From assembly GCA_021803035.1 (NCBI GenBank), contig JAJZME010000082.1, forward strand, positions 1-64,000: a DNA stretch of 64,000 nt. Reading direction: 5' to 3'. The stretch's first letter is position 1; every line of letters begins with the position of its first letter. The notes under the pieces were generated by a model, which was not told the origin of the DNA, searched no databases, and saw only the letters and a program-made list of their open reading frames with translations. Shown piece after piece: positions 1-11,343 of this stretch. A program made the translations under genes and the position numbers. This DNA comes from Acidobacteriota bacterium. GTDB lineage: Bacteria; Acidobacteriota; Terriglobia; Terriglobales; Acidobacteriaceae.

Positions 1-682
<682 letters not shown>

Positions 683-889
683 AGAATTAACTCCGCGCAG
701 TTTGCGGATACTCTTCTAGCCTTGTAACTCCCAATCCATTTCGTTGCTGTCTTCTGGCGCCAGATTGCAGACCGCGTTCCTGCCCGCCTCCGGGAGAAAT
801 CCTCCGGATCAAAGCAGACGCCGCGGGCTCCTGCTGCGGGCAACCACCCGCCAAGCGCCCTCAAGTTGAGGCACCCCGCCTCTGACAAT

Positions 890-1008
<119 letters not shown>

Positions 1009-1019
1009 TTAATCCCAAG

Positions 1020-1050
1020 CAAAAAGCCATCCTTCGAGGATGGCTTTTTG
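1020..1050 (+). terminator. rRNA operon intrinsic terminator
   Basis: A 13-bp near-perfect hairpin (AAAAAGCCATCC, loop TTCG, then the complement) ends in a T run at 1045-1049, 12 bases after the 5S rRNA. It is a textbook Rho-independent terminator with a stable UUCG tetraloop, and it can act in both directions. Confidence 0.93.
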
Positions 1051-1117
1051 CGTCTCAGTCAAACCTTCGCCCCGATCACCAAAGGTGCCCAATCCGCCCG
1101 ATCTTCCTATCGGCGCG

Positions 1118-1999
1118 TCACTTTACCACCGTCGCCCTCCCCACCTGCATCGCCTTCGTCGTATACAGGCGGCAATCCCCGGTCGTTTCCTTGAAGTGAA
1201 AATAAGGATGGAAGAACAGCATGGCGCGCGCATTGCCGCTGCCTTCGGCCAGGTCGTTGAGCCACACGCCGTCGGCTTCCTCGTGATTGTGGATGTGCAG
1301 CCAGAAGCCCTTGTTCAAGCTCGCCAGCAGGCCGCCGCCAACCTTCACAGACGCGGCCGACTTGATGTCAAGATCGATGATCTGGCCGGATTTTTCGTCA
1401 ATGGACACCGTGCCCCGCATCACCCGGGCGACGCGCTGGACCAGATTCCTGGCATGAAATCCCGGGTTCGGAACGATCTCGTAATCGAGAATGCTGCGGC
1501 CGTTCACGATCTCGCGGCGGCCATGGGTCAGCATCATGGCCTCCATCACCTCCTCGATCTCCCGGTCCTGCTTGTCAGTTGCCCTTGTCGCCTTGGCCAG
1601 ATTGCTGTACTTGAGCGTCTCTTTCATGACCCGCTTATTTTGCTTTTTCACCTGAGCAGGCGTCAGATTCTTGCCATCTTTTGAAAGCACTCGATCAATG
1701 GCAATGCCGTTGACGAAGAACTGGTCTTCCACCACCGTGGAAGCCCGTTTCACCTCACCCTGTTTGTTGGTTTGGACAACCGTGTCGGTCACGCGGCACT
1801 CATAGCGCTGTTGCTCCGCGGCCCACTGCCTCGCGTTGGCAAGCGCGCGCTGCAGCAGTTCCTTGGAATTGGGAAGCGGAGCATTGAGCGCGGCTGCCGC
1901 TTCTGCCCGGCCGGGAACGGCGGCAAGAAGCACAGCGGCGAAGAAAGCGGCTCGATGCAAGAGAGAACCCCTGCTCTTGCCGGTACACAAAGAAAGCAT
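1118..1999 (-). CDS. Secreted hypothetical protein
   Basis: A 293-residue protein when started at the ATG at 1999. An upstream start at 2077 would overlap the next gene, whereas the internal start puts an ordinary signal peptide at the N-terminus (basic residues, then a hydrophobic run ending in RAEA). The mature part is rich in charged residues and ends in a section that resembles the beta-rich outer-membrane lipoprotein-sorting fold (FWLHIHNHEEADGVW, FHFKETTGDCRLY). I do not recognise a named family; similar secreted proteins are frequent in acidobacteria. It lies downstream of the 129-aa gene on the same strand, 55 bases away, possibly co-transcribed. Function unknown. Confidence 0.75.
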   Translation of the reverse strand: MLSLCTGKSRGSLLHRAAFFAAVLLAAVPGRAEAAAALNAPLPNSKELLQRALANARQWAAEQQRYECRVTDTVVQTNKQGEVKRASTVVEDQFFVNGIAIDRVLSKDGKNLTPAQVKKQNKRVMKETLKYSNLAKATRATDKQDREIEEVMEAMMLTHGRREIVNGRSILDYEIVPNPGFHARNLVQRVARVMRGTVSIDEKSGQIIDLDIKSAASVKVGGGLLASLNKGFWLHIHNHEEADGVWLNDLAEGSGNARAMLFFHPYFHFKETTGDCRLYTTKAMQVGRATVVK

Positions 2000-2054
2000 G
2001 ATAGGCTCAAGGCCGGCTCCGGAAAGCCGCGGCCTTCGCGATGGATAAGAATTG

Positions 2055-2444
2055 CTAGCCCGTGGCTTCCACGCCAACCGGCACCGAGGGAATGCCGCCC
2101 TGTTCTTTGGCTTCGGCCACCACAGCGTCCAGGTGCTTCAGCACCTCGGCGACGCTCATGGTGTAGATCTCGCGGCGCGCGTCGTAGCCCTGTTCGATCA
2201 ATTGCTTCAGATAGTGCCCGGCGATCTGCGCCGCCAGGTGATCGGTAATCACCTTGCCCGAGCGCTTCTTCTGTTCCACCCACGCGGTGCAGGGCAGGGC
2301 AATCCACATGGGACGGCCGTTCACGTCAAAGCGCACATCCACCGCGTCGGCGTGGCGTGTGGCGATGGCAACTATGGTGCCCTTCCAGCGGCAGTGCAGA
2401 TCTTCGCCGCTCCAGCGCTCCGTTACGTGAAAATCCTCATACAT
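2055..2444 (-). CDS. Hypothetical protein, 129 aa
   Basis: A short soluble ORF starting at an ATG (MYEDFHVTERW). It has no signal peptide, membrane segment or recognised domain. The composition is that of a real protein, with mixed beta and helix-forming stretches and a helical C-terminal half (EVLKHLDAVVAEAKEQ). It is followed 55 bases later by the secreted hypothetical gene on the same strand. No function can be assigned. Confidence 0.65.
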   Translation of the reverse strand: MYEDFHVTERWSGEDLHCRWKGTIVAIATRHADAVDVRFDVNGRPMWIALPCTAWVEQKKRSGKVITDHLAAQIAGHYLKQLIEQGYDARREIYTMSVAEVLKHLDAVVAEAKEQGGIPSVPVGVEATG

Positions 2445-2726
2445 ATCCCTAGCCTATCGTCCTTCCCTTCGGCTGGGCAAGAGCGGCTCCATGGCGCTTT
2501 TCCGCCAGGTCAATCCCGGGGCGCCCTCGCTAAGTGGCTTTCTCATCAACGGGAAGCTGCATGGCGAACGCGAGCCGAAACGGAAAGATCGGCGCCGGAA
2601 AACCGCCTTAAACGCGGTGGACGCTGCACTTCACCCACTGTTAAACTATAGGCTGCGGTTGCAGCGCCTACGTCTACCGAGGCCCGCCGCCTGCAAGTCT
2701 ACCGACGAAGGACTCAAAGAAACTCC

Positions 2727-3434
2727 GTGGATACTCAAACCCGTCGCGCCCTCAAAGGGGATAAGTTTGCACAGGCCGCCGCCAGCGGCGTCACCTGGTT
2801 CAGCGGCCACCGCACTGTTGTCACTCGCTGGCTTATTGTTGCCGGCATCGTGCTGGTCCTCGGCCTGGGCGCATGGATCTTCTGGGCGGTCGAGAACTCC
2901 TCCGCATCGTCGGCTTTGGGCGCGGCAATCGATACCTACAATGCTCCGCTGATGGAGCCGGGCATGCCGCAGGAAAACGGAGTCTTTGCCACCAGCGCCG
3001 ATCGCACCAAGGCCGCCAATAAGCAGTTTCGTGCCATCGCGCAGAAGTACGGCTGGCTGCCCGCGGGCAAGAAGGCGCTCTACTTTCTCGGCGTCACCGA
3101 CGAGCAGATGGGCCAGTTCGCCTCCGCGGAGACCGAGCTGAAGGCCGCCGCCAGCACATGGAACCGTAACATCTCCAGCCTGGCCAAGCTGGCGCTCGCC
3201 GGGCTCTATCGCCGGGAGGGTAAAGATGCCCAGGCGATTCAGATCTACAAAGCGCTTGCCGCCAAGCCGACGGAGACGGTGTCAGCCGCAATGGCTCAGC
3301 TTGACTTGGCGGATCTCTACGCCGCCGAAGGCAAAATGGACCAGGCGCGCATTTTGTGGGCCAAAGTGAAGGATATGGATAAAGAGGGTGCTGCTGGCGC
3401 CATCGCCGCACAGGAGCTGAGCGCGCCACAGTAG
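2727..3434 (+). CDS. Membrane-anchored TPR-like protein
   Basis: A 235-residue protein starting at GTG 2727. Residues ~35-55 form one transmembrane helix (WLIVAGIVLVLGLGAWIFWAV). The rest is a helical periplasmic domain with repeated A-x-x-x-L-x-x-x-Y spacing (ALYFLGVTDEQMGQFASAE, AKLALAGLYRREGKDAQA, LDLADLYAAEGKMDQA), typical of tetratricopeptide repeats. The layout is that of YfgM-type or Tol-Pal-associated TPR proteins, which help envelope chaperones. That role is a family analogy, not shown here. It lies upstream of the ECF sigma factor gene with a 139-bp gap. Confidence 0.8.
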   Translation: MDTQTRRALKGDKFAQAAASGVTWFSGHRTVVTRWLIVAGIVLVLGLGAWIFWAVENSSASSALGAAIDTYNAPLMEPGMPQENGVFATSADRTKAANKQFRAIAQKYGWLPAGKKALYFLGVTDEQMGQFASAETELKAAASTWNRNISSLAKLALAGLYRREGKDAQAIQIYKALAAKPTETVSAAMAQLDLADLYAAEGKMDQARILWAKVKDMDKEGAAGAIAAQELSAPQ

Positions 3435-3573
3435 CGTTCCCTCCCGGGCTCTGCGCGTGGCAGCGGCCGGCTCGCCGTTTGCCGGGCACGGAAGCCCGCT
3501 TCCGAGCATTTTTCGCATTGCCTGCGTCTGGTCGAATATGAGCAGCACCAGCCAGGCAATTTACGCAGGATGG

Positions 3574-4134
3574 ATGGAAATTCCCAACAGCGCGCCTAAT
3601 GAGCGGCTTCGCATGCGGGCTGAGGAAGATGCGCTCGCTGCCCTGGTGACCGAGTACGCCTCGACGCTCTACCGCGTTGCCTTTTCCGTTTTGCGCAATC
3701 CCGCCGATGCCGAAGATGCCGTGCAGGAGGCATTCCTGCGCGTGCTTCGCCATCGTCAGACGCTTGCCGAGGTGCGTGACCGGCGCGTCTGGCTCATCCG
3801 CATCGTCTGGAACATCGTGCTGGACCGCAAGCGCCGCGCCAAAACCCGCCCGGAGACCGACGACGTAGCCGAGCTGGCGCGCGTCCTGCCTTCCAACGGG
3901 CTCTCCGCCGAACAGCTTGCCTCCGCCGCCCAGCACCATGCTCGCGTGCTCGCCTGCGTCGAGCAGCTTCCCGCCAAGGAGCGCGAAGTGCTCCTGCTGT
4001 CGGCCTTCGAAGAGTTGTCGAGCGTGGAAATCGCCTCGGTCCTGGGCATCACCGAGTCCGCCGTACGCTCCCGTCTCTTTCGCGCCCGCAACCTGATGGC
4101 CGATCTGCTCAAGCACGCAAGGAGTCAGCGATGA
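3574..4134 (+). CDS. ECF-type RNA polymerase sigma factor
   Basis: A 186-residue protein from ATG 3574, the usual size for group 4 sigma factors. An in-frame ATG at 3538 is the alternative start, but neither has a strong ribosome site. Region 2 is clear (YASTLYRVAFSVLRNPADAE, then the RRVWLIRIVWNIVLDRKRR segment that binds the -10 element). Region 4 is the helix-turn-helix at the C-terminus (LPAKEREVLLLSAF, SSVEIASVLGITESAVRSRL). Its stop overlaps the ATG of the next gene (ATGA at 4131-4134), so the two are translationally coupled. The target promoter is unknown. Confidence 0.93.
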   Translation: MEIPNSAPNERLRMRAEEDALAALVTEYASTLYRVAFSVLRNPADAEDAVQEAFLRVLRHRQTLAEVRDRRVWLIRIVWNIVLDRKRRAKTRPETDDVAELARVLPSNGLSAEQLASAAQHHARVLACVEQLPAKEREVLLLSAFEELSSVEIASVLGITESAVRSRLFRARNLMADLLKHARSQR

Positions 4135-4694
4135 ATTCCTCAAGCGAAATTCGGTCTGCAAACGGTCCTGTCGCCTGCTCGCCTCCCGGCGCGCTCGCTG
4201 ACCTTGACGCCACGCTGCGTCTGATTGCCAACCTGCCCGCGCCCGCCGGGCTTGAAGATCGCGTCTTTGCCGGCGCACTGGCCGCCCCGCGCGGTGGCCG
4301 CGTGCTGGCCTGGCCCCAGCCCATGCGCACGCGCAACTGGATGCGCAGCGCAGCCGCGGCGGCCATTGTGCTTGTGGTGGGCGGCGGCGGATGGGGCATC
4401 TATTCGCACGTCGGGCAGAGGGAACCGGCGCATGCTGTCGTCATGCCGCAGCGGCTGATGCCGCCGGGCGAGTTTTCGACCGCTGGCGCCATTCGCACCC
4501 CCCAGACGCTGAATGGACCGATTCTCCAGCAGCAGCAGCCGCTGGCCGCACCCGCGCTGAAGACCCAACCGGCGCAACAGAAGCCGGCAGTAAAAACTGC
4601 CAGGCGGAAGGCAACAGCCACCTCCGAAACGACTCAGCCGGCTCACACGGCGAAGAAGCCTCTGCCTGGCCACCGCGCCGTCACGCCCCGGTAA
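4131..4694 (+). CDS. Membrane protein coupled to ECF sigma (putative anti-sigma)
   Basis: A 187-residue protein that overlaps the sigma factor stop by 4 bases. Residues ~1-70 are cytoplasmic, residues ~72-92 are one hydrophobic helix (AAAAAIVLVVGGGGWGIY), and the C-terminal half is a Pro/Gln/Lys-rich periplasmic tail. The position and topology fit an anti-sigma factor. The zinc-binding HxxxCxxC motif of classical ZAS-type anti-sigmas is absent, so if it inhibits the sigma factor it does so through another fold. It converges on pyrG with a 36-base gap. Confidence 0.72.
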   Translation: MNSSSEIRSANGPVACSPPGALADLDATLRLIANLPAPAGLEDRVFAGALAAPRGGRVLAWPQPMRTRNWMRSAAAAAIVLVVGGGGWGIYSHVGQREPAHAVVMPQRLMPPGEFSTAGAIRTPQTLNGPILQQQQPLAAPALKTQPAQQKPAVKTARRKATATSETTQPAHTAKKPLPGHRAVTPR

Positions 4695-4730
4695 CCGGCA
4701 GCGGGCCCGCGTCTCTCGCCGTTCCGCCGC

Positions 4731-7010
<2,280 letters not shown>

Positions 7011-7047
7011 CAAAGGGCCATTCCGCGTTGCGCGGAATGGCCCTTTG
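7011..7047 (-). terminator. Hairpin terminator after the peroxiredoxin gene
   Basis: A perfect 17-bp inverted repeat (arms 7011-7027 and 7031-7047, loop TTG) lies 24 bases after the stop of the minus-strand peroxiredoxin gene. On the minus strand it is not followed by a T run, so it may act as an mRNA 3' stabiliser as much as an intrinsic terminator. Confidence 0.7.
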
Positions 7048-7070
7048 AGTGGCCCGGATGAACGGCCTTT

Positions 7071-7607
7071 CTACACGTGGAGGGTCTCTTCGCCCTTCTG
7101 CCAGTTGCAGGGGCACAGTTCGCCGGTCTGCAACGCGTCCAGCACCCGCAGCACCTCTTCCGGGTTGCGGCCCACCGGCAGATCGTTCACCGAGACAAAG
7201 CGAATCACGCCCTCCGGGTCAACGATGAAGGTGGCGCGCAGGCAAACGCCCGCCTTCAGGTCCAGAATGCCCAGTTGCTCCGCCAGGTCGTGCTTCACGT
7301 CGGCGAGCATGGGGAACGGCAGGTTCTTCAGTTGCGGATGATGCTCGCGCCAGGCCAGGTGAACAAACTGGGAATCGGTGCTGCCGCCCAAAACCTGCGC
7401 GCCGCGCTCGGCGAACTGTTTGTTGATGGCGCCAAAAGCCGCGATCTCCGTGGGGCAGACAAAGGTGAAGTCCATGGGCCAGAAGAAGTAGACCTTCCAT
7501 TTGCCGGGATAGCTCGCCTCGGTGATGGTTTCAAAGGCCTTCTTCGGGTCCAGATCGACCGTCGCGGTCAGTTCAAAATTGGGAAACTTTTCTCCAACGC
7601 TAAGCAT
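7071..7607 (-). CDS. 2-Cys peroxiredoxin (AhpC/TSA family)
   Basis: Reduces H2O2 and organic peroxides in the cytoplasm. The start is ATG 7607, with AAAGGAGT just upstream; this gives 178 residues, the family length. The peroxidatic cysteine is Cys51 in FVCPTE, with the upstream Pro/Thr of the active site (PMDFTF). The C-terminus holds GELCPCNW, with Cys165 and Cys167; Cys165 sits where the resolving cysteine of typical 2-Cys enzymes is found. The second cysteine two residues on is unusual. The reductant (AhpF, AhpD or thioredoxin) is not encoded nearby. Confidence 0.93.
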   Translation of the reverse strand: MLSVGEKFPNFELTATVDLDPKKAFETITEASYPGKWKVYFFWPMDFTFVCPTEIAAFGAINKQFAERGAQVLGGSTDSQFVHLAWREHHPQLKNLPFPMLADVKHDLAEQLGILDLKAGVCLRATFIVDPEGVIRFVSVNDLPVGRNPEEVLRVLDALQTGELCPCNWQKGEETLHV

Positions 7608-8028
7608 GGTGACTCCTTTACTCCTTCGAGTACGGGTTGGGTTCACTTCAGCCGGCGGGCGGCGAGCGGCCGTCCGCAATGGAAACGAACAGGAACGAAA
7701 ATCTTTCGCATACCAGCGCAAGGGGGCTGAAGGTATTCGATTGGCTGGATTTCAACGACGAGCTGTGCTGCGTTCGGACTCTTCCGCGCAGCGCCGAATC
7801 TATATATCTCAGATTACCGCAGGGCCAGAAGCCCTGCCTAGCAGCCTGCGCCGCGAGCCTGGTTCTGAAGGGGCACGGCCGGCAGGTCCGGGCTTCAGTC
7901 TTCCGCCTCCGCAGCCAACGGCGCCGGTCCCGGCCACGCCCCCAGCCAGTCCCCGTGCGCGATCATCAAACCCGCAATGAAGCTTGCGCCATCGAATGGA
8001 CGGATAGATACTTTCCCCGAGGTGTTGC
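7608..8028. other. Intergenic region, no gene seen
   Basis: About 420 bases between two divergent genes. It should hold the peroxiredoxin promoter next to 7608. ORFs crossing it are arginine- and proline-rich shadow frames. No repeat or hairpin stands out. Confidence 0.5.
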
Positions 8029-8499
8029 TTGCAGCATGTGTTGAGTAGCTTCTTTCATACCCCATACGGCGTCCCCATCTTTGTCGTCGGCATCTGGTGT
8101 GTAGCCTGCCTTGCCGTCAGCATGATGGGTGGCTGGTCCGCGCTGGCGCGGCGCTTCAGAAAACAATCCGATCCCACCGGCGAAACCCGCAGCGCCGGGC
8201 CGTGGATCTACTCCATCAGCATGCGCCCCGGCGGCAATTACAACGGCGTCATCCGCTTGATCGCCGCCCAGGACGCACTTTATGCGTCCGTGCTCGCCCT
8301 GCTGCGCCCCGGCCACCCTCCGCTGCGCATTCCCTGGAACGAGATCACCATCGGCCGCTCGCGCCGCCCCTGGGGAAAGTTTGTCGTCCTCACCCTCGGC
8401 AGCAAGGAGCAAATTCCCATGCGCATCTCCGAGCGCATGGCCCGCGAGCTGGGCATTCTGGACAGAATCCCGGCCTCGCCCGCCGCACCGTCCCGGTGA
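8029..8499 (+). CDS. Hypothetical membrane-anchored protein, 156 aa
   Basis: The likely start is TTG 8029; GTG 8038 is an alternative. One transmembrane helix lies near residues 12-35 (GVPIFVVGIWCVACLAVSMM). It is followed by a ~120-residue soluble domain with alternating beta-like stretches (LRIPWNEITIGRSRRPWGKFVVLTLG). No known domain is recognised; the soluble part could be a PH-like beta domain, but that is only a pattern impression. Codon use matches its neighbours. Confidence 0.62.
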   Translation: MQHVLSSFFHTPYGVPIFVVGIWCVACLAVSMMGGWSALARRFRKQSDPTGETRSAGPWIYSISMRPGGNYNGVIRLIAAQDALYASVLALLRPGHPPLRIPWNEITIGRSRRPWGKFVVLTLGSKEQIPMRISERMARELGILDRIPASPAAPSR

Positions 8500-8630
8500 C
8501 CTCCAGTCGCCTCCGCGCATCGAACTCTTCAGCCCTGGGATGTTATGGTAAGCACCGTAGGGTTTCGTCGCCGCTTCCCCCGACGGCCTGCGGCAAATGC
8601 ATGCCGCGGAACAATTCGATTGTTTGCAAG

Positions 8631-8650
8631 GTACGGGCTTCAGCCCGTAC
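8631..8650. repeat. REP-like palindrome
   Basis: GTACGGGCTTCAGCCCGTAC is a perfect 8-bp stem with a TTCA loop in the gap before sthA. Its CTTCAG centre and flanking inverted arms relate it to the intergenic palindromes near 17889, 20827, 44841 and 55884. Confidence 0.75.
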
Positions 8651-8792
8651 ATAACATAAACAGCACAGAATCAACACGGCCCTGAGGGATACGCCGCTGG
8701 CGATTCGGCAAGCAGGCCGCCGCTGTCCACGGCCTCTTTCGCCCCGGAAGAAATCTTCCCCCAACCAGATTCGCTTCTTTGAGGAGACCCGC

Positions 8793-10199
8793 ATGAGCGC
8801 CGTCAAATACGACCTGATCGTCATTGGCTCCGGCCCTTCCGGGCAACGCGCTGCCGTTGCCGCCGCCAAGCTCAACAAGCGCGTGGCGGTGGTTGAGGCG
8901 CGCTCCGTCGTCGGCGGCGTCTGCATCAACACCGGAACCATCCCCTCCAAGACCATGCGCGAGGCGGTGCTCCACCTGTCGGGCTACAACTACCGCTCCA
9001 TCTACGGCATCAACTACCGCGTCAAGGAAAAGATCACCATGGCCGACCTGGCCTTCCGCGTCCAGGCCGTCATCAAGACTGAAATCGACGTCACCGAGGC
9101 GCAGCTTTCGCGCAACGGCATCGACATCGTGCATGGCGTGGCGCACTTCATCGATCCTCACCACGTGCGTGTTGAAGGCCCGCAGACCGAAACCACCCTC
9201 GAAGCCGACAACATCATCATCGGCGTGGGCACGCGGCCCGCGTCGTCGCCCAAGGTGCCCATCAACGGTCACACCATCATCAACAGCGACCAGATCCTGG
9301 GCCTGTCCGAACTGCCCCGTTCCCTCATCGTGGTCGGCGGCGGCGTCATCGGCGTCGAGTACGCCTGCATGTTCGCCGTGCTCGATGTTCGCGTCACGCT
9401 CATCGAAAAGCGCAGCCGCCTGCTCGAATTCGCCGACCAGGAGATCATCGAAGCGCTCAGCTACCACCTGCGCGACAGCCAGGTCACCTTGCGCCTGGGC
9501 GAAGAGGTGGACAGCGTCGAAGAGCCGTCCCAGGGCACGGTGGTGGCCAACCTCAAGAGCAACAAGCGCGTCTCGGGCAATGCCCTGCTTTACGCCGTCG
9601 GCCGCCAGGGCAACGTGGACGACCTGAACCTGCCTGCCGCCGGTCTTGAAGCCGACGCCCGCGGCCGCATTCCTGTCGATGAGCATTACCAGACCAAAGT
9701 CGAGCACATCTTCGCCGTCGGCGACGTGGTCGGGTTTCCGTCGCTCGCCTCGGTCTCCATGGAACAGGGCCGCATCGCCGCTACACGCGTCTTCGGCGAC
9801 CACACCACCCAGTCCAACCCCAGCTTTTATCCCTACGGCATCTACAGCATTCCCGAGATCAGCTTCATCGGCAAGACTGAGGAGCAGCTCACCGACGAGG
9901 ATGTGCCCTACGAGGTCGGCATGGCCTACTATCGCGAGGTCGCGCGCGGCCAGATTCGCGGCGACACCACGGGCCGCCTCAAGCTCATCTTCCATCGCGA
10001 AACACTCAGGATCCTCGGCGTTCACATCATCGGCGACAGCGCCAGCGAGTTGGTGCACGTCGGCCAGGCGGTCATGGCCCTCGACGGTACCATTCACTAC
10101 TTCATCGACGCCGTCTTCAACTACCCCACGCTGGCCGAGTGCTACAAGCTCGCCGCGTTCAATGGCCTGGGCCGTCTGCACCGCTACCAGGCCGGTTAG
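8793..10199 (+). CDS. sthA: Soluble pyridine nucleotide transhydrogenase (Si-specific)
   Basis: A flavoprotein that moves hydride between NADPH and NAD+ in the cytoplasm. It is 468 residues long, the family length, with a GAGGAG ribosome site. Residues 12-17 are the FAD-binding GSGPSG loop. The redox-active disulfide of dihydrolipoamide dehydrogenases (CxxxxC) is replaced by CINTGTIPSK: Cys44 is kept and Thr49 sits where the second cysteine would be. This is the diagnostic feature of SthA and separates it from Lpd or mercuric reductase. A second Rossmann loop (VVGGGVIGVEYA) binds the nicotinamide nucleotide. The C-terminal dimer domain is intact. Confidence 0.95.
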   Translation: MSAVKYDLIVIGSGPSGQRAAVAAAKLNKRVAVVEARSVVGGVCINTGTIPSKTMREAVLHLSGYNYRSIYGINYRVKEKITMADLAFRVQAVIKTEIDVTEAQLSRNGIDIVHGVAHFIDPHHVRVEGPQTETTLEADNIIIGVGTRPASSPKVPINGHTIINSDQILGLSELPRSLIVVGGGVIGVEYACMFAVLDVRVTLIEKRSRLLEFADQEIIEALSYHLRDSQVTLRLGEEVDSVEEPSQGTVVANLKSNKRVSGNALLYAVGRQGNVDDLNLPAAGLEADARGRIPVDEHYQTKVEHIFAVGDVVGFPSLASVSMEQGRIAATRVFGDHTTQSNPSFYPYGIYSIPEISFIGKTEEQLTDEDVPYEVGMAYYREVARGQIRGDTTGRLKLIFHRETLRILGVHIIGDSASELVHVGQAVMALDGTIHYFIDAVFNYPTLAECYKLAAFNGLGRLHRYQAG

Positions 10200-10313
10200 A
10201 TCGTTGCACGATGCTGAAAGACCCGGATTCAGCAGGGGCTTGTACAAGGGCGCGGCCGGGATCGTGCCGCACCACCGCGGAAGCACGGCCTTTGCCACCC
10301 AAGGAGGGTTCGA

Positions 10314-11210
10314 ATGACCACAGCCATCGGCGCCGTCATGACGGAACGCATCGTAGCCGGCAGGCTTGAAGACCAGCGCCTCACCGGATCGGTTCTGCAC
10401 CATCCCCAGGACCAGGCCAAAATGGATGCCCTCAGCGCGGTGCCCAGCGGCGAGCTGGCCGAGATTCTTGCCAGCCTCATTGCTTCACTTGCCGCCCCCG
10501 GCGCTGCCGTCGACGCCATCGGCGTCGCCGTTCCCGGCATCATCCTCCAGGGCGTCGTCGAGGACTCGCCCAATCTGCCCCAGATCAAGGGAATGCGCAT
10601 CGAGCACGACCTGACCCGTGCGCTCAACAGCCGCGGCATCGCCGCGCCGGTCCACGTCACCAACGATGCCGACGCCATCGCCGCCGGCGTCGCCGCCACC
10701 CACGGCCACCTGGACAAGCTGGTCCGCGTCTGGACCATCGGCAACGGCATCGGATATGGCCGCTGGCCCTACGTCGAAGGCGTCTGGGAGGGCGGACACG
10801 TCACCGTCACCCTCGATCCCAAAGAGCGCTTCTGCGGCTGCGGCGGCATCGGCCATCTGGAAGGCATCCTCGGCTACCGCGCCATGCGCAGAAGGTTCCT
10901 CGACATGGAGCCGGAAGAGATCTTTGCCCAGGCCAGGCAAGGCGACACCCGCTGCCGCGATTTCGTCGGCCTCTGGCACTACGCGCTGGCCGCGGCCACC
11001 GCCTCCATCATTCATCTTGACGGGCCCGGCCGCTTCTACTTCACAGGCCACAACATCGGCTTCCTTGACCCGCCCCTGCTGCGCAGTTACCTGGAATCCA
11101 TGGTCAGGATGAGCCCGCTGCAAAGCTATTCAATTGAAGTCCTGCCGCTCGACGACGGAACCCCGCTCATCGGCGCCGGCGTAAGCGCCCTGAGCGCCAT
11201 GGAAAAATAG
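10314..11210 (+). CDS. ROK-family protein (sugar kinase-like)
   Basis: A 298-residue protein starting at ATG 10314 after a strong AAGGAGG. It has the ROK zinc site and signature: a GGH histidine followed by CGCGGIGHLEGILG. The last cysteine of the usual CxCGxxGCxE is replaced by His, a variation that could still bind zinc. The N-terminal nucleotide-binding segment is less canonical than in glucokinases (usually DxGGT), starting MTTAIGAVMTERIVAG, so ATP-dependent kinase activity is uncertain. The acidic catalytic residue is plausibly in VTNDADAIAAG. It lies 114 bases downstream of sthA. Confidence 0.8.
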   Translation: MTTAIGAVMTERIVAGRLEDQRLTGSVLHHPQDQAKMDALSAVPSGELAEILASLIASLAAPGAAVDAIGVAVPGIILQGVVEDSPNLPQIKGMRIEHDLTRALNSRGIAAPVHVTNDADAIAAGVAATHGHLDKLVRVWTIGNGIGYGRWPYVEGVWEGGHVTVTLDPKERFCGCGGIGHLEGILGYRAMRRRFLDMEPEEIFAQARQGDTRCRDFVGLWHYALAAATASIIHLDGPGRFYFTGHNIGFLDPPLLRSYLESMVRMSPLQSYSIEVLPLDDGTPLIGAGVSALSAMEK

Positions 11211-11343
11211 CTATGCCGCGCAGGAATCAAAGATCAGCGCCGACAGATCGACGCTGTCGCCATCAAAAATAGACGGTGAATGGGCAATAACCAGTGCCAA
11301 CAACCCCGCCGATCGTCTCGATCTGCCAACTGCAAGCTGGCCG

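Noticed and set aside
8640..10403. 587-aa ORF on the minus strand
   Set aside because: Antisense to sthA; repetitive Asp/Val/Gly composition typical of a shadow frame in GC-rich DNA.
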